DNA of 64,000 nucleotides from G963668185 sp963668185 (GTDB taxonomy: Bacteria; Chloroflexota; Dehalococcoidia; Lucifugimonadales; G963668185): assembly GCA_963668185.1 (NCBI GenBank), contig OY764162.1:1488001-1552000 (forward strand), read 5' to 3'. The notes under the pieces were generated by a model. It was given only the letters and a program-made list of their open reading frames with translations, was not told the DNA's origin and ran no database searches. Position numbers and translations under genes: made by a program. Below, in pieces: positions 1 through 8,009 of the stretch. Within the stretch, counting starts at the first letter, position 1. Each line of letters begins with the position of its first letter.

Positions 1-585
1 GAAGGCGACCATCACGACCACGAAGAGGACGAGCATGGCCACGCCCACGATCACGGCTCTCACGATCCTCACTTCTGGTTCGACCCGATCCGCGTGAAGG
101 CCGCCGTCAACGAGATAGCCACTCGGCTCTCGGCTCTGGACCCTGAGAACTCGAGCGTCTACTTCCAGAACGCCTCAGAGTATGGGGAACAGCTCAACGA
201 GCTTCACGTTTGGACCCAGGAGCAGGTCAGCGCCGTAGCGCCGGAGCGCAGGCTGCTGGTTACGTCGCATGACAGCCTCTCCTACTTCGCGGAGCTTTAT
301 GGGTTTGAGATAGTCGGACTGGTGATACCGTCTCTTGCCACTCACGTGGAGCCCTCCGCGGAGCACATCGAGGGAGTCGTCAAGGTGGTCCGGGAGCACC
401 AGATACCGGCGGTGTTCGGCGAAACGACGGTTAGCGAGAAGCTGGCGAGCGCCGTGGCAAGGGAGACCGGAGCGGAGCTGGTCCAGCTCTATTCCGGTTC
501 CCTCGGGCCGGAGGGCAGCGGCGCAGACACGTACCTTGGCATGGTTCGCGCAAACGTGGAGCGCATCGTCGAGGCATTGAGATGA
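1..585 (+). CDS. Metal ABC transporter substrate-binding protein, C-terminal part (ZnuA/TroA-like)
   Basis: Extracytoplasmic metal-binding component of a zinc or manganese ABC importer. The reading frame is open from base 1, so the N-terminus and signal peptide lie outside the window; 194 residues are visible. Residues 4-21 form a His/Asp/Glu-rich loop, typical of zinc-binding ZnuA-type proteins, followed by HDPHFWFDP, the conserved segment around one metal-binding His. A later SHDSLSYFAELYG segment holds another conserved His, and GETTVSEKLA near residue 140 matches the family's C-terminal lobe. The TGA stop overlaps the ATG of the following ATPase gene, so the genes are translationally coupled. 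The His-rich loop favours zinc over manganese, but the metal is an inference. Confidence 0.9.
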   Translation, partial: EGDHHDHEEDEHGHAHDHGSHDPHFWFDPIRVKAAVNEIATRLSALDPENSSVYFQNASEYGEQLNELHVWTQEQVSAVAPERRLLVTSHDSLSYFAELYGFEIVGLVIPSLATHVEPSAEHIEGVVKVVREHQIPAVFGETTVSEKLASAVARETGAELVQLYSGSLGPEGSGADTYLGMVRANVERIVEALR

Positions 586-1337
586 GCGCCGATACGTACC
601 CGCACAGCGCGAGCATGTCCCTCCAGGACGTGACCGTCGAGTTCGGTGGGTACATGGCCCTGAACAACGTCAGCTTCGACGTGGAGGCGGGCACCCTGAT
701 GGGCGTCGTAGGGCCGAACGGAGCCGGCAAGAGCACCCTGTTCAACGCGATCGTCGGGCTCCTCCCGGTCCGCCGTGGGAAGGTAACGCTTCACCGCGCG
801 GACCGGGGAAGCGGAGCGTTGGCCTATGTGCCCCAGCGAGACAGCGTCAACTGGCGCGTCCCCGTGACCGCGATGGACGTTGTAACGATGGGCCGGTGCT
901 GCAGGCTGGGATGGTTCCGGCGGCCCGGAAAGAGAGACCGCGAGCTTGTCAACGCATGCCTGGGCCGTGTGGGCCTGTGGGACCATCGCTCCGCACTGAT
1001 GACGGAGCTTTCGGGAGGCCAGAGGCAGAGGGTGTTCGTAGCCAGGGCGCTGGCCCAGGAGGCGAGCGTGCTTCTGTTGGACGAGGCCTTCAGCGGAGTT
1101 GACGCGGGCGCACAGGAAGGCCTGGTTGAGGTTCTCCAGACACTGCGGGACGAAGGGCGCATCATCATGCTGGCGACTCACGACCTGACCAACCTGGCCG
1201 GTCGATTCGACAAGGTGTTGTGCCTGAATCGCCACGTGTGCGCCTGCGGCCCTCCCGACCAGGTGGTTACGTCCGAGGTCATGGAGCAGCTTTACGGCGC
1301 CCACGGGCTGCGCCTCACCATGAATGAGGAGCGTTAG
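582..1337 (+). CDS. Metal ABC transporter ATP-binding protein (ZnuC/MntB-like)
   Basis: Cytoplasmic ATPase that powers the metal importer. It has 251 residues, normal for the family. Walker A GPNGAGKST lies at residues 44-52, the Q-loop at VPQRDSVNW (about 83-91), the signature LSGGQRQR at 143-150, Walker B LLLDEAF at 164-170 and the H-loop His at about 200. The ATG overlaps the stop of the binding-protein gene, and the permease starts 9 bases after the stop, giving a compact three-gene operon. The Q-loop sequence resembles the manganese/zinc/iron (family 9) transporters, agreeing with both neighbours. Confidence 0.93.
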   Translation: MSADTYPHSASMSLQDVTVEFGGYMALNNVSFDVEAGTLMGVVGPNGAGKSTLFNAIVGLLPVRRGKVTLHRADRGSGALAYVPQRDSVNWRVPVTAMDVVTMGRCCRLGWFRRPGKRDRELVNACLGRVGLWDHRSALMTELSGGQRQRVFVARALAQEASVLLLDEAFSGVDAGAQEGLVEVLQTLRDEGRIIMLATHDLTNLAGRFDKVLCLNRHVCACGPPDQVVTSEVMEQLYGAHGLRLTMNEER

Positions 1338-1346
1338 CGGAACGGT

Positions 1347-2165
1347 GTGATAGATTTCTTCATCGCCCCGCTCGAATACGGCTTCATGGTGAGGGCCTTG
1401 ATCGGCTCGGTGCTTGTGGGCGTGATGTGCCCGCTCGTTGGCGCGCACGTCGTCACCAGGAACCTCGCCTTCATTGGGGACGCGCTTGCCCACGCCGTGC
1501 TGCCGGGGATGGTGCTTGGGTTCATAGTCGGCATCAACCCCGCCATAGCCGCCGTCCCAACGGGGGTATCCGTCGCCATGATTATCAGGACCGTAAGCCG
1601 GCGCGCGGGCCTGAGCATGGATACTTCCATAGGCATCCTGTTTGCGACCACATTCGCCCTGGGTCTCGCGATGCTGTCAAGGGCAACGACCATCAGGGTC
1701 AATATGGAGGACCTGCTCATGGGGCAGATTCTGGCCATTTCTCCAACCGACATCTATGTGTCCCTTGGGATAGCCGCAATGGTCATCCTGGGGATGTTCG
1801 CGCTTCACAACTGGCTGCTGTTCGCGAGCTTCGATCCTGTGGGGTCGCAGGTCTTCGGAAGGCGTACCAGCTTCGTCGATTACGTGATGATGGTCATGCT
1901 TGCCCTCGTTATAGTGATAGGGATTCAGGCGGCGGGCATTGTTCTGGTCATGGCGATGCTGGTAACTCCCGCCGCCACGGCGTATCTGTTGGTCAGGCGT
2001 TTCGTCTCGATGATGATCGTGGCCGCGGCGCTGGGCGCCGCCGCCTCAGTGACGGGCCTGTACATCTCCTACCACTTCAATCTGCCCGCCGGACCCGCGA
2101 TGACCCTGGTCTCGAGCGCAATCTTCGTGCTGGCAGTCCCATTCAAGCGAAGAGCGCCCGTTTGA
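1347..2165 (+). CDS. Metal ABC transporter permease (ZnuB/MntC-like, ABC-3 family)
   Basis: Membrane channel of the metal importer. The 272 residues contain about eight hydrophobic segments and the family landmark GDALAHAVLPGMVLGF near residues 46-61 (metal-permease motif containing SHA/AHA and a Pro-Gly). The start is GTG at 1347, giving MIDFFIAPLEYGFM, which matches the usual N-terminus of this family. It is the last gene of the operon. The following 50 bases separate it from the convergent siderophore-transport genes and show no clear terminator. Confidence 0.92.
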   Translation: MIDFFIAPLEYGFMVRALIGSVLVGVMCPLVGAHVVTRNLAFIGDALAHAVLPGMVLGFIVGINPAIAAVPTGVSVAMIIRTVSRRAGLSMDTSIGILFATTFALGLAMLSRATTIRVNMEDLLMGQILAISPTDIYVSLGIAAMVILGMFALHNWLLFASFDPVGSQVFGRRTSFVDYVMMVMLALVIVIGIQAAGIVLVMAMLVTPAATAYLLVRRFVSMMIVAAALGAAASVTGLYISYHFNLPAGPAMTLVSSAIFVLAVPFKRRAPV

Positions 2166-2217
2166 GGCCCTGGTCGTAGCCCCTTCCGAAGGTCAGCCGT
2201 CAGGTTGAACGCGGAGA

Positions 2218-3015
2218 TCAACTCCTGCCGGTGCCGATCGGCAGGCAGATGCTCCGGCCGGATTCTGGGTTGGTGAAGATCTTCGCCGCCACGCCGAACA
2301 CCGTCCGCATCAGTTCAGCGGTGAGCACTGTGGAGGGCGCGCCGTCCGCCACGATTCGGCCGCTGTCCATCACAACAACGCGGCCCGCATAGTTCGCCGC
2401 GTGCACGAGGTCGTGGAGCACCATGACGACCGTCATGCCCCGGCTTGCGCAGAGGGACGCAATGAGGTCTAGGACCTCGAACTGATGCCGGACATCGAGA
2501 AACGTGGTCGGCTCGTCCAGAAGCAGAGTGCCGGCGCCTTGCGCGAGGGCGAGCGCGATCCATGCCCGCTGGCGTTCGCCCCCAGAGAGTTCGTCCAGTG
2601 GACGCTCCGCGAAATCGCTCAAACCCGTGAGCGTGAGCGCAGACTCCACGGCGCGTGCGCCCTCGACGCCGACCCGCCCGAACAGCCCGGTATGGGGAAA
2701 GCGGCCCAACTCGACGAGCTCGCGAACCGTCAGCCCCGGCGGGCTCGACGGAGATTGGGGAAGGACGGATACCAGGCGGGCGATACCGCGAGATCCGAAG
2801 CTCCGTATGTCCCGCCCATCGAGGAGCACAACGCCGCTCCGCGTCGGCAGCAGCCGAGCCATCGCCCGGATCACCGTCGATTTCCCCGACCCGTTCGGCC
2901 CGACGATAGCGGTGATCGTGCCCTGTCGCAGTCCCATGTCGAGGCCATCGAGCACCATCCGCTGTCCATAGCCGGCGCTGACCTGCGCCAGCCTGAGGGG
3001 TTCGACATCGTTCAT
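2218..3015 (-). CDS. Iron-siderophore-type ABC transporter ATP-binding protein (FecE/FhuC-like)
   Basis: ATPase of a ferric-siderophore (or cobalamin/heme) class importer; 265 residues. Walker A GPNGSGKST at residues 39-47, signature LSGGERQR at 143-150 and Walker B LLLDEPT at 164-170, followed by TFLDVRHQFEVLDL, typical of FecE/FhuC/BtuD proteins. Its start overlaps the end of the upstream permease by 4 bases, making it the last gene of a four-gene operon (lipoprotein, permease, permease, ATPase). The substrate cannot be read from the ATPase; iron is inferred from the operon and from the operator-like region upstream. Confidence 0.93.
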   Translation of the reverse strand: MNDVEPLRLAQVSAGYGQRMVLDGLDMGLRQGTITAIVGPNGSGKSTVIRAMARLLPTRSGVVLLDGRDIRSFGSRGIARLVSVLPQSPSSPPGLTVRELVELGRFPHTGLFGRVGVEGARAVESALTLTGLSDFAERPLDELSGGERQRAWIALALAQGAGTLLLDEPTTFLDVRHQFEVLDLIASLCASRGMTVVMVLHDLVHAANYAGRVVVMDSGRIVADGAPSTVLTAELMRTVFGVAAKIFTNPESGRSICLPIGTGRS

Positions 3016-4037
3016 CTAATGCTCCTCCGGATAAGGATGATGAGCAGCGGCGCGCCGAAGACGGCCAAGACGGCCCCGACGGGAAGGCCCACGCGATACG
3101 ACGAGGAGGGGATTGGCGGCTTGATGGAAAGCGACTGGGCAACAAGGTCGGCCGCCAGCAGGAGCACGCAGCCGATGAGGGCGGACAGGGGCAGGACCCG
3201 GCGGGCGTCGGCGCCGACGATCGCCCGCGCGGCGTTTGGGGCCATGAGGCCCACGAATGCGATGGCTCCGGCGACGCTCACAGCCCCGGCAGCCAGCACC
3301 GCGGCCAGCCCGAATAGCGCGATTCTAGCAGGCTGCAATGGGAGGCCAAGCGCGCGGCCGGACTCGTCGTCAAGCTGGAGCACGTTCGCGGGACGGGCAG
3401 CCAGCAACCCCGCCGGGATGCCGACGGCAGCCCACGGCAGCGCAAGCCAGACGTCATCCCAGACGCGGCCGTTCAGCGATCCGATGAGCCAGGAGAGGAT
3501 GCTGCCAAGCGCCTGCTGAGAGCGCAGCATGACGATCGAAGTCAGCGATCCAAATATCGCGTTGACGATGACTGCCGTGAGGACCAGTCGCAATGGATCG
3601 ATGCGTCCGCGCGTCGAACTCGCGAATAGCACCAGTATCCCCCCGGCCAGGGCGCCCAGGAGCACGACGAACGGAAGAAACCGGCCGGGTGGCGGCAGTC
3701 CCCACGTGCCCGCGAGGAAGAGGACCGCGGCGAGAATGCCCCCCGTGGAGACGCCCGTGAGTCCGGGCTCGGCGAGGCGATTGCGCATGACGACCTGAAG
3801 CAACGCCCCGGAGAGGCCCAGCATGCAACCCACCAGGAGCCCGAGAATCGCGCGAGGCAGCCTCAGCTCACGGACAATCGACAGATCCGTGGGGTCCGTC
3901 GATCGGTCCGCCAGTGCAAGGATGACACGGTCTGGCGGGATCCATACGGTGCCCAGTCCAAGGTGGAGGATGAAGAGAGCGGCAGCCGCAACGCCCGCGA
4001 GCAGCGTGAGAGCCGCAAACGAACGCGCCGACGTCAC
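3012..4037 (-). CDS. FecCD-family iron transport permease, second subunit
   Basis: Integral membrane subunit of the ferric-siderophore importer; 341 residues with about ten hydrophobic helices. Family landmarks include RELRLPRAILGLLVGCMLGL (residues about 59-78), the first helix block of BtuC/FecCD permeases, and GAIAFVGLMAPNAARAIVG near residue 265, corresponding to the coupling region with the conserved Gly and Pro residues. It lies one base after the preceding permease and is paralogous to it (both 341 residues), as expected for a heterodimeric FecC/FecD channel. Confidence 0.93.
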   Translation of the reverse strand: MTSARSFAALTLLAGVAAAALFILHLGLGTVWIPPDRVILALADRSTDPTDLSIVRELRLPRAILGLLVGCMLGLSGALLQVVMRNRLAEPGLTGVSTGGILAAVLFLAGTWGLPPPGRFLPFVVLLGALAGGILVLFASSTRGRIDPLRLVLTAVIVNAIFGSLTSIVMLRSQQALGSILSWLIGSLNGRVWDDVWLALPWAAVGIPAGLLAARPANVLQLDDESGRALGLPLQPARIALFGLAAVLAAGAVSVAGAIAFVGLMAPNAARAIVGADARRVLPLSALIGCVLLLAADLVAQSLSIKPPIPSSSYRVGLPVGAVLAVFGAPLLIILIRRSIR

Positions 4038-4038
4038 G

Positions 4039-5064
4039 TTAGCGGTTCAGCCCGAGGTTTGAACGGCGAAGGAGCAGGAGGATCATCGGGGCGGCCAGGA
4101 GGGTCGTGCACAGCCCCACGGGAATCTCTCTCGGATAGAGCACGACCTTGGAAAGCACGTCGGACGCCAGCAGCAAGAGCGCTCCGATCACCGTGGCCGC
4201 CGGAAAGAGAATCCTCGCGTCCGGGCCTCGGACGATCAGGCGAGCGATGTGCGGCGTCAGAAGCCCAACCCAGGCGATGGGGCCGGCGACGGCTACAATG
4301 CTCCCAACGAGCAACGCGGCCAGTGCGATGAAGACCAGGCGCATGCGCCTTGCCTGCAAACCCAGCGACGAGGCGACATCCTCGTGCAATTGGAGCACGT
4401 TGGCGCCTCGAGCGAGGAGGAAGGCCGCGGGAATCCCCGCGATCACCCACGGCCACACTAGCCGCACATGGTCCCACGTCCTGTTTGAAAGGTTGCCGAC
4501 CGTGTACAGGAAGTAGAGCTGCACCGCGCCGGATGAGGCCGCGAGGCTGATCATCGCGAGGATGACCCCTTGCAGGAGCGCCGCAACCGCGACGCCGATC
4601 AGCGCGGCTTCCACCGGCGTTCGCGCTCCCCGCGATGCCGCGAGGACGATCAGGCCGCCGCCGAGGCCCCCGGCAAGAGCCACGACGGGATGCAGCGCGA
4701 ACAAGACCGGCGCGTTCAGCAGCAGGATCGCCGCCATCGCCAGCGATGCTCCCGCCGACACGCCAAGCAGCTCCGGAGAGGCTAGCGGATTCCGCAGAAC
4801 GAACTGAAGGATGGCCCCGGAGAGCCCGAGCGCCGCGCCGGAAAACAGCGCCAGGATCAGCCGCGGCACTCGCAACTCACGGACCACGAGCTGATCGATC
4901 CGGTCGCCGGATTCGCCCATCAGGATGCCGGTGAGTTGGCCGGGCGCTACCATCGGCTCGCCCGTGCTCAGGTGCGCTACGGCGAGGGCCGCGAGCGCCG
5001 CGACGATCGCTACGGCGACGATCACCCGGGACCAGCCCGGAGCCGCGCTTGGGACTGTAATCAA
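4039..5064 (-). CDS. FecCD-family iron transport permease, first subunit
   Basis: The other half of the heterodimeric transport channel; 341 residues, multi-spanning. RELRVPRLILALFSGAALGL (about residues 66-85) and GPIAWVGLLTPHIARLIVRG (about 267-286) are the classic FecCD/BtuC blocks; the His in TPHIAR is the commonly conserved one. The start codon overlaps the stop of the binding-protein gene by 4 bases, indicating coupled translation. Nothing suggests decay. Confidence 0.93.
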   Translation of the reverse strand: MITVPSAAPGWSRVIVAVAIVAALAALAVAHLSTGEPMVAPGQLTGILMGESGDRIDQLVVRELRVPRLILALFSGAALGLSGAILQFVLRNPLASPELLGVSAGASLAMAAILLLNAPVLFALHPVVALAGGLGGGLIVLAASRGARTPVEAALIGVAVAALLQGVILAMISLAASSGAVQLYFLYTVGNLSNRTWDHVRLVWPWVIAGIPAAFLLARGANVLQLHEDVASSLGLQARRMRLVFIALAALLVGSIVAVAGPIAWVGLLTPHIARLIVRGPDARILFPAATVIGALLLLASDVLSKVVLYPREIPVGLCTTLLAAPMILLLLRRSNLGLNR

Positions 5065-6101
5065 GGCAGAGGAGTCGGGAACGCCTCCGGGTAGATCTTC
5101 GGCATCGCCTCATCGAGCACGACGGTCGTGCCGCGAATGCCCCGGGATGTGCCCCAGACAAAGAAGTCCACCTCGTAAACCTCGCCGTTCTGGACTGCCG
5201 AAAGCTCCTTCCAGATCGCGTTATCAGCAAGCTGCTCGGACACCGGCTCCGGTGGCGTAGGCCCAAATCCAAACGTCTGGACGAAGATGACGTCGGGGTC
5301 GATGCTCAGCAGTTGCTCAACGGAGAAGCTCGGGAACTCCCCGTGGACGCAGCCGGGGAAGTCCAGGCCGTACGTCACTGCGCGCCCCAGCGCATCCACG
5401 GCCGGAGTGCACAGCGTATCGGCCCCGATGTTGACGTCGGACCCGAACACGACCATGGCGGACCTCTTTGTGGTGACTCCCGCAACGTACTTCTCAAGCC
5501 GGGACTCGAATGCCGCCGCTGCGTTCGCGGCCTCCTCTTCCATGCCGAGAAGCGTCCCGATCTCCGCGACGTGCGCCAGCATCCCGTCGACGCCGACCGG
5601 GTTGACGATGAACAGCGGCGCGATGCTCTCGAGGCCGGGGCGGAGACCGTCATGAACGGCGAATAGCCCGATGACAACGTCGGGGTCCGCCTGGGCGATG
5701 TCTTCCAGGCTTGGCTCGAAGAACGAGCCGGTAATGGCTCCGATTTCGTTCTCATCCGGCCCCCAGTAGGCAGGATCCTGGTGGAGCACGTCGTTCGCGG
5801 CCACCGGCTTGACGCCGAGTACGAACATCGTATCGACGCAGAGCCCCGTGAGGCAGACGACACGGGCCGCCGGCGCGTCCAGAGTAACCGTCTCGCCTGT
5901 GGCGTCCTCGACGGCAATGGACAGGTCAGGTGTCGCCTCAGGTGTTGCCGTCGCGGCCGCTGTCGTTGCTGTCGCCTCAGGTGTCGTGGGCGGAGACGTT
6001 GCGGCCGGTGTGGCGCTGTCCCCGCCGCATGCCACGGCCAATAGCAGCGCCAGGGCTGCCGCGAGCGTAAGTACCATTTGTCTAAGCATCTTCTCATTCA
6101 C
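5061..6101 (-). CDS. Ferric-siderophore ABC transporter substrate-binding lipoprotein (PF01497 type)
   Basis: Membrane-anchored receptor that captures the iron chelate; 346 residues. An N-terminal hydrophobic segment ends in LLLAVACGG, giving a lipid-anchored Cys25. A Thr/Ala/Pro-rich linker (about residues 28-60) follows, then the two-lobed binding domain starting at the AVEDATGETVTLDAPAARVV segment, typical of FepB/BtuF-like PF01497 domains. It is first in its operon, and its start lies next to the operator-like region at 6111-6206. A lipoprotein anchor suggests a monoderm-like envelope. Cobalamin or heme as substrate is possible, but no cobalamin riboswitch is seen upstream. Confidence 0.92.
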   Translation of the reverse strand: MNEKMLRQMVLTLAAALALLLAVACGGDSATPAATSPPTTPEATATTAAATATPEATPDLSIAVEDATGETVTLDAPAARVVCLTGLCVDTMFVLGVKPVAANDVLHQDPAYWGPDENEIGAITGSFFEPSLEDIAQADPDVVIGLFAVHDGLRPGLESIAPLFIVNPVGVDGMLAHVAEIGTLLGMEEEAANAAAAFESRLEKYVAGVTTKRSAMVVFGSDVNIGADTLCTPAVDALGRAVTYGLDFPGCVHGEFPSFSVEQLLSIDPDVIFVQTFGFGPTPPEPVSEQLADNAIWKELSAVQNGEVYEVDFFVWGTSRGIRGTTVVLDEAMPKIYPEAFPTPLP

Positions 6102-6272
6102 TCCAATTTGTACTTAGTCTCAGTGATTGCATACGTCGAATCACTGCCATGCTCGATCATGGTAGTCTAATCTGCCAAACAATTACTATACTAAGTATCA
6201 GTAATTTTGTATATCATACCATCCCGTCCTTAGTTTCTGCCGATACGGGCGCCGGAGGCGCAGTAACCGCAT
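6102..6272. promoter_or_regulatory. Divergent intergenic region with repeated operator-like palindromes
   Basis: This 171-base AT-rich spacer separates the divergent siderophore-uptake and ABC half-transporter operons. Two near-identical 18-mers occur in direct orientation: TACTTAGTCTCAGTGATT (6111-6128) and TACTAAGTATCAGTAATT (6189-6206), matching at 15 of 18 positions. Each lies inside its own inverted repeat. CAGTGATT at 6121-6128 pairs with AATCACTG at 6139-6146. AATTACT at 6181-6187 pairs with AGTAATT at 6200-6206 around a core palindrome ATACTAAGTAT (6188-6198). A third inverted repeat, CCATG/CATGG, lies at 6147-6162. Two palindromes between two metal-transport operons suggest sites for a dimeric metal-responsive repressor of the DtxR or Fur type; the regulator itself is not in the window. 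Confidence 0.6.
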
Positions 6273-8009
6273 ATGATGATCCACTGGAGAATCGTGGGAC
6301 TGACTGTCGGAGTGCGTCCGCTCCTGTCGCTCTCCATCGTGATTGGCCTTGCCATCTCCGCAACCTGGGTCGGCCAGGGCGTGCTCATCGCGCTCATCGT
6401 GCGGCGAATCTTCGATGGCGGTAGCTGGGCCGCGATCGCCGGTTTCGTCGCCGCCGTCGCCGGCCTGACTTTGCTTCGCGCGGCGCTGATATTTGCCCGG
6501 GAAGTGCTGGCGAAGCAGGTTGCGGCCGTCGTCAAGACCAGGCTGCGCCGCCGGCTGTTCGCTCAGCTGCTCCTGCTTGGCCCCGGATATCTGGAGCACA
6601 CCGAGACGGGCAAAGTGCAATCGACCCTCGTCGATGGCGTAGAGGCGCTCGAATCGTACGTCGGTTACTACCTGCCCCATGCCGTGGTTTCGGTCGTAGT
6701 TCCCATCTGCATCGTCGGCTTCATCGTGTTTCTCGATCCGCTCATCGGCGTTATCGTCCTGGCCTTCTCGCTTGCCGTGCCGCTTATCCCCCGTATCTGG
6801 GACCGCATCCTGGGAGAGTACGGCCAGCGGCACTGGGCCGCGTATTCGTCGTTGGATTCCCAGTTCGTCGACTCCATGCAGGGCATGGTCACGCTGAAAG
6901 CGCTCAATGCGAGCGAACGGCGAGGCGAAGAGCTCCGCGGCGCGAGCCATGCGCTCTACCGTGCCACCATGGCGCAGCTTTCGGTCTCGATGATCCGCAA
7001 CGGGCTGGTCGGGTTCGCGATGAGCGCAGGCGTGGCGCTCGCCGTCGGCATTGGGAGCTTCCAGGTGGTTGCCGGCGACCTCGGCATCGCCGCGCTGCTC
7101 ATCATCCTCTTCCTCTCGGCTGAGTGCTTTCGGCCTCTCGTCGAACTGGACGCCTACTGGCACGCCGGCTACATGGGCATTTCGGCCTCGACGGGCATCT
7201 TCGACCTGCTCGACACCAAGCCCGGGGTTCACGACGCGGCCGCCGGGCGGGCTCGCGTTGCCGCGCCGCCTGGCGGAGCGATCACCCTCCACGACGTTAC
7301 CTTTCGTTACTCAAGCGACGCTCGCCCGGCCCTCGCGGACGTATCCCTGGAGATTCGCGAGGGAGAGATCGTTGCGATCGTCGGCCGCTCCGGCGCCGGC
7401 AAGACCACGGTCGCGTCGCTCCTCCTCCGGTTCTTCGATCCACAGGAGGGTCGGCTGGCATTCGGCGAAACCGACTTTCGTGACATTCCCCTGGAAGACC
7501 TGCGCCATTACTTCGGCTACGTCTCCCAGGATACGTACCTCTTCTACGGGACCATCGAGGAAAATCTCCGGATTGGCCGGCCCGACGCCGCGCCGGAAGA
7601 GGTCCGGGACGCCGCCGATAAGGCGAACATCCACGCCTTCATCCAGTCGCTTCCGAATGGCTACGAGACCATCGTCGGCGAGCGCGGCGCGAAGCTCTCG
7701 GGCGGCGAACGCCAGCGCATCGCCATCGCCCGCGCGCTCCTGAAGGACGCGCCCGTGCTCATTCTCGATGAGGCCACCTCGAACCTAGACGGCGCCAACG
7801 AGGCGGCGATCCGGGAGGCGCTCAGCCACCTCACCCGGGGGCGGACGACCATCGTCATCGCCCATCGCCTCTCATCGGTCGTGCACGCGGACCGCATCGT
7901 CGTGCTCGACAACGGCCGGGTCGCCGAATCGGGTCGGCACGGGGAACTCGTGTCGCGCGAAGGCCACTACGCGCAGTTGGTTCGCGCGCAGCAGGAGGGC
8001 GCGGCATGA
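6273..8009 (+). CDS. ABC transporter, fused membrane and ATPase domains (IrtA/YbtP- or CydD-like half-transporter 1)
   Basis: Half-transporter of the type IV (exporter-fold) ABC class; 578 residues. An N-terminal six-helix domain (about residues 1-315) is followed by an ATPase domain with Walker A GRSGAGKTT (about 371-379), signature LSGGERQR (about 475-482) and Walker B ILDEAT (about 496-501), with an intact D-loop SNLDGA. The stop overlaps the start of a second half-transporter by 4 bases, so they probably form a heterodimer. The pair is divergent from a siderophore importer and shares its control region, which suggests a role in siderophore traffic as in mycobacterial IrtAB or yersinial YbtPQ. 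General drug or lipid export is the alternative. Confidence 0.9.
   Translation: MMIHWRIVGLTVGVRPLLSLSIVIGLAISATWVGQGVLIALIVRRIFDGGSWAAIAGFVAAVAGLTLLRAALIFAREVLAKQVAAVVKTRLRRRLFAQLLLLGPGYLEHTETGKVQSTLVDGVEALESYVGYYLPHAVVSVVVPICIVGFIVFLDPLIGVIVLAFSLAVPLIPRIWDRILGEYGQRHWAAYSSLDSQFVDSMQGMVTLKALNASERRGEELRGASHALYRATMAQLSVSMIRNGLVGFAMSAGVALAVGIGSFQVVAGDLGIAALLIILFLSAECFRPLVELDAYWHAGYMGISASTGIFDLLDTKPGVHDAAAGRARVAAPPGGAITLHDVTFRYSSDARPALADVSLEIREGEIVAIVGRSGAGKTTVASLLLRFFDPQEGRLAFGETDFRDIPLEDLRHYFGYVSQDTYLFYGTIEENLRIGRPDAAPEEVRDAADKANIHAFIQSLPNGYETIVGERGAKLSGGERQRIAIARALLKDAPVLILDEATSNLDGANEAAIREALSHLTRGRTTIVIAHRLSSVVHADRIVVLDNGRVAESGRHGELVSREGHYAQLVRAQQEGAA

Noticed and set aside
6102..6272. Cobalamin riboswitch upstream of the FecCD-type importer
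   Set aside because: The spacer is AT-rich and short, and lacks the conserved B12-box elements; palindromic operators explain it better.
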